A stretch of 22,187 bases of DNA, taken from Paramacrobiotus metropolitanus. Taxonomy: Eukaryota; Tardigrada; Eutardigrada; Parachela; Macrobiotidae. The notes under the pieces were generated by a model. That model was not told the origin of the DNA and searched no databases. It was given only the letters and a program-made list of their open reading frames with translations. This document shows, in pieces, positions 16,225 to 22,187 of the stretch. Positions within the stretch are counted from its first letter, which is position 1; each line of letters opens with the position of its first letter. The stretch lies in NCBI RefSeq assembly GCF_019649055.1, contig NW_026570659.1, positions 1-22,187 on the forward strand, given 5' to 3'. A program made the position numbers and the translations under genes.

Positions 16225-17883
16225 ATGCAACGCAGCGGCGCCCGACAACCCGGCTGGAGCAGCACCGGAACTCAGATTCCTCCACTCAGCCAATCGGCTC
16301 GAGACTTGAAGAAGGTATGGGACCGGGAACGTCGATCCCGCAACTCGGGTTCTGACCAGTCCTCAGGGCGAGGCCTAACGGCCGCCCCAAGAGTTTCACA
16401 TCAGCCACATCAGCAGCGACCATAGTCAGGCTCTCAGTCCTACGGATATGAGATGCCCACACCGACGACATACACCCAGATCCTGGAAAACATCAACAAA
16501 GCCATGGTTGACCAGGTGGCCAAGCAGCTGATGGAAGGTGGACTGTTGGACGTCCTGAAAGGACAGTATCCGCCAAGGCGTACTGAACAGCATGTGCCAG
16601 TGGCACCGCTACCGCGGAACCCAGACGACTTACGTCACCAGATCCAGAGTCGCAACCAGGACCAAACTGGCCGCCAAAGCCGTAGTTAGCCCGAAGAGCG
16701 CCAACACCAAACGCGCACATCACCCGGAAAGCGGAGCGAGGCAGAGTCCAGCCTGGTTGTCGCTCAGTCCACCAAGCGACCCGAACGAAGTGTCAGTTCG
16801 GTGGCCCATAACATCAGCATCCAGATACCAGTGGAGACTGAGGCCGCACTGCCAGCGTTGAACCTACCGGCCAAACCCGAACCAACTGGCAGCGCCACGG
16901 ACTTCGACCCATATAAACATGCTGAGGACCAGGGCATCAATATCCGGCCACTTCCCAATCGGGTGGTGACGGATTACATTATGGGCGCCATCCCATACCC
17001 CAGGGACAAATGGGCCCAAGTTAACGCCATTGTCCAGAACCTGCAAACCTTCGTCATCCGATCCGGACCCGAAATGCAAATGCAGAAAAAGAAATGGCCC
17101 TGTACTTTTAGCATGGCGGAACATATCGATAACCGTGAGGGCTATCCAATGGTCCGTGACAATGCTCTATCGAGCATCACGGACGTGAACTTACTTGGAC
17201 AGCCCATTACCAGACCGGACCGGAATGACTTGTGCCAACTGCACATATAGAACGACCAACTTGACGTCGTCAAATACCTGGCCCAGTTCGTCCTACCGGA
17301 CGCGAACGCCAGTTTCATAATCGCAGCATCAAGGGCCGCCATGGAAATCTCATGCAAACCGGCCGACCATAAGGATGTCCCGGGAACGCACGCTTACTCG
17401 TACAACGGCACGATGATACGCATCTTTGCCGCCAGACTTGGACATCTACGGTGCCACTGGGAACTTGAAGTTGCCTACCGGCAGGGGAAGATCATTCCTC
17501 GATTACTGACCCAGGTGGCACTCCTTGGAAACCAGATTCACGAAATCGAAGCGGGAGTCAAAATCCAGAGCGCCTTGAATGTTTTCAGGAGCCATGTCAA
17601 AGACTACCGTTATAAACATCCAACGGACTTCGACGACGGAGCGGAAGCGTTTGTTAACCGAACGGCGACGCGGAAACTTCCAACGAAGTTTTGCGCACAG
17701 CGATCCTCAACAGGATCGTCCGCACACGTCCAGACTCAGGCCGAGCACCCAGGCCAAGAAGTTCAGCCGACCAGCGCCTCCAGCCAACCACAGGACAACC
17801 TCACCGAACAGGAATTGGCGCAGATGGAGGAAAGAGTCGTCGACCCAATGAACCCAGGGTTGGGCGACGGCGACCAACTCTGA
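16225..17883 (+). CDS. ORF5, long frame interrupted only by three TAG codons
   Basis: From ATG 16225 the frame runs 552 codons to TGA 17881-17883, with TAG at 16423-16425, 16687-16689 and 17248-17250 and no TAA or TGA inside. Segments: a basic/glutamine-rich N-terminus; a helical unit (YTQILENINKAMVDQVAKQL, about 16465-16560); a disordered R/Q/S linker; a folded-looking region (VVTDYIMGAIPYPRDKWAQV, NAIVQNLQTFVIRSGPE, about 16960-17080); after the third TAG a well-preserved block (LDVVKYLAQFVLPDANASFI, MIRIFAARLGHLRCHWELEV, LLTQVALLGNQIHEIE); and a polar tail. The folded-looking region spans the third TAG, so it would be cut in two if TAG always terminated. No family recognised. Readthrough, reassigned TAG, RNA editing or early decay are all possible. 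Confidence 0.55.
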
Positions 17884-18450
17884 CATGAAGCGCGGGAATA
17901 GGCCAACGGCCATTCCTGCATGCCGGCCTTAGAAGTGGACCGGCATTGGCCCCTTGAAGTGGGACCATACCAGCTGGATCGGACTTGAACACCAGGATGG
18001 GTACAATCCAACGGTTGTCACCCTCGCCCAACAAACGTGGCTTACAGCCATGTACCGTCTACTTCACCGGACCTTAATCCCTGGATCTTATCCGGATTCC
18101 CCGGATAGGCTCTGGCTTAGCGGCTGGGATCATGAATTTGGCTCGGCCATCCCAGACCATCCGACGGAGCCCACCGGGCCGAACTTGGCACAAGGCCCGG
18201 TTCACCGGCATGGAAAAGATCCAGCGCCCAGAAGGCGGCGACGGCCCGCATAGAAGTTGCGACAAGCCATGGATCAGCCTGGCCCGCAATGAAGTTGCGA
18301 CAAGCCACGACCGAGTCCTGGCCCATAGAAGTTGGACCAGGCCTGCTGTGTGCCTAACGGACCATATGCGGCTCACAAGTTTAGTTGCCCTACCAGGCAA
18401 CTGGGACAAGTGAGTTTGGGAGCCAGATAGAAGTTGTGGTACACCCACTT
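17884..18450 (+). other. Region with TAGAAGTKG repeats and a possible small ORF
   Basis: An open frame from about 17930 (TAG AAG TGG) to TAG at 18251-18253 encodes a tryptophan-containing peptide (MYRLLHRTLIPGSYPDSPDR, LWLSGWDHEF), but its only good ATG is at 18050. Short diverged direct repeats of about 37-45 bases occur near 18243-18345 (GCATAGAAGTTGCGACAAGC, GCAATGAAGTTGCGACAAGC, GGCCCATAGAAGTTGGACCA). Coding status is weak. Confidence 0.3.
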
Positions 18451-18746
18451 GCATGCCACGTCCAACATCCTCACCACGGACCGTCCAGAGGCCCATCCAA
18501 ATGATGTACCGCCCCGAGGCCAAATGAAAATACTTCTAGTCAGCAGACCGACTCCTTTGTGGAAAACGCCTACCGGCGCCCACAACTTAATTTTTGGGAG
18601 TTTGGCCCGGCCAACCTGATGTTTTCGTCAGAAGCCACTTAATTTTGTTATGGCCACGGTCTCAGGGAAAATTGCCCATCTGACATGTAGCTAACTCATG
18701 GCCCACGGCCAGTGAGACGGACCAGACTTAACAAGTCTGCAACTTC
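18451..18746. other. Non-coding stretch of the TIR element
   Basis: No supported ORF. The words CTTAATTTTTGGG and CTTAATTTTGTTATGG occur 54 bases apart. Nothing else of note. Confidence 0.35.
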
Positions 18747-18930
18747 GGCCCGCCATCAACTTTGGACCGTCGAAAAAACGACTAAGTCCTTTTGGCCCGC
18801 CATCAATCTTGGACCGTCGAAAGCGACTAAATCCTCTTGGCCCGCCATCAACCTTGGACCGTCGAAAAACGACTAAGTCCTTTTGGCCCGCCATACACTT
18901 TGGACCGTCGAAAAATCGACTAAGTCCACA
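18747..18930. repeat. Four tandem about 46-bp units, each a stem-loop
   Basis: Units start at 18747, 18794, 18839 and 18885 with GGCCCGCCAT. Each contains GGACCGTCG, an A-rich loop of different length, then CGACTAAGTCC (ATCC at the end of unit 2). The inner GTCG/CGAC arms are conserved in all four units while the loop varies (AAAAAA, AAAG, AAAAA, AAAAAT). This could be a tandem structured RNA or a protein-binding array; function unknown. Confidence 0.85.
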
Positions 18931-19042
18931 TCGGAGCGCCAAACCTCGCCATACAGGACTTCCGCGTCCAACACCTGCCAGAGGCAAGCCCCATCACAAT
19001 GGAACCTAGGATCCCGCCCAAGGCATGTCAGAGACCGAGTTT

Positions 19043-19437
19043 GGACCGCCCCAACGGGTTTGGTCCATCACACCACTTCGGCCCTGGGACTTAAAAAATT
19101 TTTTCCATTATGGCTCTCCTGGACTTAGAAGATTTTGGCCCGAGTTGCATGTCCCAACCGGGGTGCAATCGAACTTTGCAATTTTTGGACCGAGGCGCAT
19201 GACCAAACTGGCATGCAAGGCCAAACCGGTCCAAGTTAGAGATCTATGTGGGCCATCCAAACGGAATTGGTCCAGCATGTCATTTGGATAGCAGGAGCAC
19301 CCCTTCCGCTCAGAGGCATCATTTACAAGCCTTTAGGACCGCCCAACCGGGTTCGGTCCGTTCCACTACATGAGCACCACTCCTGCCCAGAGGCCTCACT
19401 CACTGGCCCTCATGGACCGCCCAACCGGGCTTGGTCC
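19043..19437. repeat. Three dispersed GGACC...GGTCC hairpins
   Basis: At 19043-19066, 19337-19359 and 19414-19437. All begin GGACCGCCC, continue with a short AAC-containing loop and GGG, and close with GGTCC. The arms are constant while loop bases vary. The words CAGAGGC or AGAGGCAT occur near several of them (18979, 19304, 19389, 20087). Confidence 0.7.
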
Positions 19438-19772
19438 ACCATACTCGAACCAGGAAGGGGACAACCTGTCCTTGCGAAAGCAACAGTGCCTTCCATATAC
19501 CGCACCGCTGGATTTACTTCACCGGACCCCTGTGGACATCTCTGGGAACCGTTGCCCCGGATCTACCGGACCAGACCAATCCTACCGGATAAAGCGGACC
19601 GTTGACTAGGACCCGTGTGGACAGAACCTGCCCTGTGGTAAACCTAGTCGGAATAAGCCATTTTTCGCCTAGTTTTTTAACCAAACCTGGTTTTTCTAGA
19701 CTTATTAACCAAAGAAATTGATGTTTTTATTTAGCCATTAACCAAAGGAATTGGCTTTGGGGATCTCTAACT
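19438..19772. other. Transition to AT-rich sequence with TTAACCAA words
   Basis: Composition changes abruptly from GC-rich to AT-rich near 19650. TTAACCAAA or TTAACCAA occurs four times between 19675 and 19845, each followed by purine-rich sequence. No ORF. Confidence 0.4.
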
Positions 19773-20123
19773 ATGATCTTACTTTCTTTAATTCTTACTG
19801 GAATTGTGATCTTTTTACTTCGATGTTTAACCAATGAGCCTTATAAACCTTATTTTTTTACCTGTTCAACCAACCAAGCCTTCAAACCACACTGGAAGCC
19901 CCTGCAACCAGAGTGCACTCCAGATTTCGGCCGTTCGGTGCACTGCACCGCGGGTCTGGAGGGAGCGACCCTACCGGGGTTAGAGACAAAGTGGCATCCG
20001 GCCCTACCGGGTATTGGATCCTGGCACCCTACCGGGTTGGCCAGGGACAGAGTCGGAAGGTGCTCGCAGGAGCTCCCACTCCCGCCCAGAGGCATGTCAG
20101 AGACCACACACTCGAGGCGATAG
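19773..20123 (+). CDS. Small ORF with N-terminal hydrophobic segment
   Basis: 116 aa from ATG 19773. Residues 1-18 (MILLSLILTGIVIFLLRC) would make a signal anchor. The rest has six cysteines and many prolines and contains three CCCTACCGGG-derived repeats (about 19970-20035), so much of it is translated repeat DNA. AGTTAGAGATC (inverted) overlaps its start. No homology recognised; could be fortuitous. Confidence 0.25.
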   Translation: MILLSLILTGIVIFLLRCLTNEPYKPYFFTCSTNQAFKPHWKPLQPECTPDFGRSVHCTAGLEGATLPGLETKWHPALPGIGSWHPTGLARDRVGRCSQELPLPPRGMSETTHSRR

Positions 20124-20477
20124 ACACCTCTCGTGGCTTTGCTCTGTCGCCCGCCCGCACACGGCTACGCCATTCGTGCCGCGCTATTACGCTGCTCACT
20201 CAGCGTATGCTTTGTCTACGCTGACCAATCAGCGCATTTCAGCACTCTTGGGGGCGTAGCCCAGCGCTTACGAGCGATTCCATGCTTTACGGCATCAGCT
20301 GTTGCATACCTGCAGCACGCTGAATCATTATCACGATTCTGACGAGCTCGCTGGCAGCTACTTTCCACAGCTTATACCGCACTGGTTTTTCTGTGTTTGT
20401 TTGTGGTTGCTTTATTGTTTCACAATAAAGGCTATTTTGCCCCATTTTTCGCTCAGCTTCCGTGTCATATCTGACAA
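20124..20477. other. Non-coding stretch containing a bidirectional AATAAA hairpin
   Basis: No convincing ORF in any frame. It contains the inverted repeat at 20410-20430. Confidence 0.35.
20410..20430. terminator. Bidirectional AATAAA hairpin (possible polyadenylation signal)
   Basis: CTTTATTGT and ACAATAAAG form nine perfect pairs around TTC. CAATAAAG is therefore present on both strands. It could supply poly(A) signals to transcripts arriving from either side. No GT-rich downstream element was verified. Confidence 0.5.
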
Positions 20478-20535
20478 AACCTAGGAAACCTAAGAAACCT
20501 AAGAAAGTCTAAGAAAGACTTAGAAAACCTAAGCA
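20478..20535. repeat. Short tandem repeat, ACCTAAGAA type
   Basis: About six imperfect copies of a 9-11-base unit (AACCTAAGAA, AAGTCTAAGAA, AGACTTAGAA). Low-complexity purine-rich strand. Confidence 0.7.
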
Positions 20536-20630
20536 AAATAAGAATAAAGTAAAAAAACTGAAAATCTAGTGAGAATTAGGCGCGGTGAATTAATTTGCGG
20601 CGGTTAGTCGAACCGTTCGAAAAGCCCCAA

Positions 20631-20775
20631 GACGAAATGTCCGCGATCAGACGTCTTGCGTCGAAATGTCGCAAAGGTAAAATGTCTCAAAGCGTGATGT
20701 CCCAAACCGAAGTGTCCCAGCGTCCGAATGTCCGCGGTCAAATGTCTTCGCGACGAAAAGTCTCGCGTCGAGTTT
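20631..20775. repeat. ATGTC-rich array, 14-16-base spacing
   Basis: About eight copies of a degenerate word RATGTCYC (ATGTCCGCG, ATGTCGCAA, ATGTCTCAA, ATGTCCCAA, GTGTCCCAG, ATGTCCGCG, ATGTCTTCG, AAGTCTCGC). Most spacings are 14-16 bases. The core ATGTCC equals the terminal ATGTCC of the TIRs. The plus-strand ORF across it (KMSQSVMSQTEVSQ) merely translates the repeat. Confidence 0.65.
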
Positions 20776-20879
20776 AAGTGCGGCAAAAGCACATTTCCAA
20801 TTGTCCGGGTGCGCGGTCGGGGTCTGGCAGCCTAGTAATTGAGTAGATTTAGTGCGCAAGCGTTTGCGCAATAAAGGTC

Positions 20880-20890
20880 ACGGTCACACT
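20880..20890 (+). promoter_or_regulatory. Possible core-promoter motif CGGTCACACTG
   Basis: Matches the Drosophila Motif 1 consensus YGGTCACACTR completely, within AT-rich sequence. About 4% chance for one such match in a window this size, so only a hint. No dependable gene follows downstream on either strand. Confidence 0.2.
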
Positions 20891-21186
20891 GGTTAGTTAG
20901 TCGCTCACCATAGATACATATAGGTACAGGTAATCGCTGACGTTTTCATATACTTATACGGCTCGTAGGGTACACTATGGGAGGACGCGGAGCTGCGAAA
21001 ATATCTGGTCACGCTCTGCTCAACCAGCACTAAATTTGGCAACCGCTCAAATTTCGGCGTCAAAACTCGAGCAATAGGATTTCGTACATTTTTAATTTCC
21101 TGCTTTCTGAGGTTAGAAAGTTTCAAATTTTCTCAGGCTGATAGTTTGGATATTTTTTAGACTGTTGGATTTTCTTATAACGTCTT
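20891..21186. other. AT-rich non-coding stretch
   Basis: No supported gene. The minus-strand 73-codon ORF within it has no recognisable features. Confidence 0.35.
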
Positions 21187-21456
21187 ATGGTTTTTCAAGG
21201 CTTTCTTATGTTTTTCTTATGGTTTATGCGTTCTGATGTTTTCGCATGCTCTCTTACTCTGTATGTGTTCTTGTTTTATGTGATGGTGCACCTCATGTTA
21301 ATTTTTCTTTTCTATCGAAAGAATTTAACTCAGGATTCTGCGTCAGCAGCAGACTTATCAATCAAGGGCAGCCCGGCAGGGACGTGGACGCAACAGCGCA
21401 ATGACTGGGCCGTGGAAAAAAACAATTGTTCGCTAAAAGTGCTGTGGCCAAAATGA
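21187..21456 (+). CDS. Small hydrophobic ORF
   Basis: 89 aa from ATG 21187. The first 45 residues are very hydrophobic (FLMFFLWFM, LYVFLFYVMVHLMLIFLFY) and could span a membrane twice, but they derive from T-rich TTCTTATGGTTT repeats. The C-terminal part is polar. In neighbouring frames the 21330-21560 segment also reads as protein-like fragments (EKYTAEEIVSR), suggesting a decayed coding relic. Low support. Confidence 0.2.
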   Translation: MVFQGFLMFFLWFMRSDVFACSLTLYVFLFYVMVHLMLIFLFYRKNLTQDSASAADLSIKGSPAGTWTQQRNDWAVEKNNCSLKVLWPK

Positions 21457-21580
21457 ACGACAGCCGAATTAATCTTTGTCCAAAAAGGATCAACCAAAAT
21501 CAGCAATATCGAAAAGTATACGGCAGAAGAGATCGTAAGCCGTTGAGAAGAGCTTGTTGACGAGTGCGAGTATACAGTAT

Positions 21581-22186
21581 GTGGTTGACTTGGGGTTCTA
21601 CGGGGTGTCTTATAGTGGTTCTGTCGGCTTCAGGAAACGGGATAGTTGGAGAAAATGCCGCCTGGTACCTTTGTACTTGGTTTCATTGTGGTTCTATTGT
21701 GGTTCTATGGAGGTTCTATGGTGGTTCTATGGTGGTTCTATGTGGTTCTATGGGCTCCAGAAAACAGAGCTACTATGTGAGCATGCCGGGTTGTGACTTT
21801 GCACGTGGTTCCATTGTGGTTCTATGGTGGTTCTATGGAGGTTCTATGGTGGTTCTATGTGGTTCTATGGGCGCCAGAAAACAGGGCTAGTATGGGAGCA
21901 TGCCGGGTTGTGAGTTTGCACGTGGTTCCATTGTGGTTCTATGGTGGTTCTATGGAGGTTTTATGGTGGTTCTATGTGGTTCTTTGGGCGCCAGAAAACA
22001 GGGCTACTATGGGAGGATGCCGGGTTGTGACTTTGCACGTGGTTCCATTGTGGTTCTATGGTGATTCTATGGTGGTTCTATGGGTTGTATTGTGGTTCTA
22101 TGTGGTTCTAGGTGTTCAAGTGCTTATGTCCTAGTCTGCTGGTTTAATCCGCATAGAACCACTTAATGTCCTAACTTGGACATTCT
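21581..22186 (-). repeat. Right terminal inverted repeat with 117-bp array
   Basis: Inverted relative to the left array. TGACTTTGCA occurs at 21794, TGAGTTTGCA at 21911 and TGACTTTGCA at 22028, 117 bp apart. A more diverged unit lies at 21581-21710 (TACCTTTGTACTTGG in place of GACTTTGCACGTGG). The outer 60 bases carry CTTATGTCCTAG and the terminal palindrome. Confidence 0.87.
22165..22184. repeat. Terminal palindrome, right end
   Basis: Inverted copy of the 20-base terminal sequence at 8633-8652. Only three bases lie beyond it in the window. Confidence 0.85.
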
Positions 22187-22187
22187 A

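Larger units (their letters stand above)
8631..22186. mobile_element. Large TIR-bounded element of unknown family, about 13.6 kb
   Basis: The two ends match in inverted orientation: AGAATGTCCAAGTTAGGA (18 bases) starts at 8631, and its reverse complement ends at 22186. Inside these ends lie inverted arrays of the same 117-bp unit (8727-9545 on the left; about 21581-22130 on the right). All credible ORFs between them are on the plus strand and tightly packed from about 9521 to 17883. From 17884 to 21580 the sequence is mostly non-coding but motif-rich. The window ends one base after the right end, so a target duplication cannot be tested. Ends beginning AG recall Polinton/Maverick elements, but no DNA polymerase B, integrase, packaging ATPase or capsid is seen. 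Tandem-repeat-filled TIRs recall Foldback/Galileo-like elements, but no P-type transposase is seen either. The family is left open. Confidence 0.7.

Noticed and set aside
18691-18987. Minus-strand repeat ORF with RFFDGPK-type repeats
   Set aside because: Translation of the tandem 46-bp stem-loop units, which differ in length by one or two bases, so the frame is not conserved among units.
20595-20777. Plus-strand 60-codon ORF with MSQ repeats
   Set aside because: Simply the translation of the ATGTC array, whose spacing is not consistently a multiple of three.
8631-22186. Assignment to Polinton/Maverick
   Set aside because: Ends start with AG and the TIRs are long, but no DNA polymerase B, retroviral-type integrase, ATPase, protease or capsid protein was seen.

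Overview
The window looks like repeat-rich nuclear DNA of an animal (exact host not identifiable by eye). No bacterial-type operons, Shine-Dalgarno-led genes or bacterial transposases are visible. Instead it holds two large mobile elements separated by about 1.3 kb of other DNA. The animal assignment rests on a Ty3/Gypsy-style LTR element, a decayed DIRS-like gag relic, a Pol III-type tRNA gene with a T5 terminator, and minisatellite-type terminal repeats.

Region 1 (87-7288) is a complete-ended LTR retrotransposon in minus orientation. It has two 440-bp LTRs (TGACAT...ATGTCA ends), a 4-bp AGCT target duplication, a TGGCGCCCA-type primer binding site and a polypurine tract beside the downstream LTR. 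It carries one long intact Gag-like ORF of 868 aa (coiled coil, Gag capsid-like region, zinc knuckle). No protease, reverse transcriptase, RNase H or integrase is visible. The space where pol should lie holds a frameshifted relic of a DIRS/tyrosine-recombinase-type gag gene and a diverged direct repeat, so the element appears non-autonomous or chimeric. Its 5' LTR end lies 13 bp from the 3' end of a tRNA-Arg(UCG)-like gene on the minus strand.

Region 2 (7373-8630) is a spacer with no confident gene. It contains a perfect 16-bp-arm palindrome and short cysteine-containing ORFs.

Region 3 (8631-22186) is the most unusual part: about 13.6 kb bounded by inverted terminal repeats. The outer ends share AATGTCCAAGTTAGGACATT, itself an imperfect palindrome. 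The terminal repeats are arrays of a 117-bp unit, about eight units on the left and about four on the right. All credible internal ORFs lie on the plus strand, closely packed and partly overlapping, from the left array to 17883. They encode unrecognised proteins made of helical blocks joined by proline-rich or acidic/basic linkers. Within the two longest reading frames the interruptions are TAG codons (six cases), apart from one frameshift made by a 56-bp tandem duplication. One intermediate frame is broken by TAA and TGA instead. Downstream (17.9-21.5 kb) the element is mostly non-coding but dense in short ordered motifs: tandem stem-loops, GGACC/GGTCC hairpins, recurrent TAGAAGTKG and AGTTAGAGATC words, a bidirectional AATAAA hairpin and an ATGTC-rich array.

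I recognise no transposase, polymerase, integrase, ATPase or capsid protein in region 3. It is therefore either a non-autonomous relative of a large TIR element, a decayed virus-like element, or a type whose proteins I do not know.
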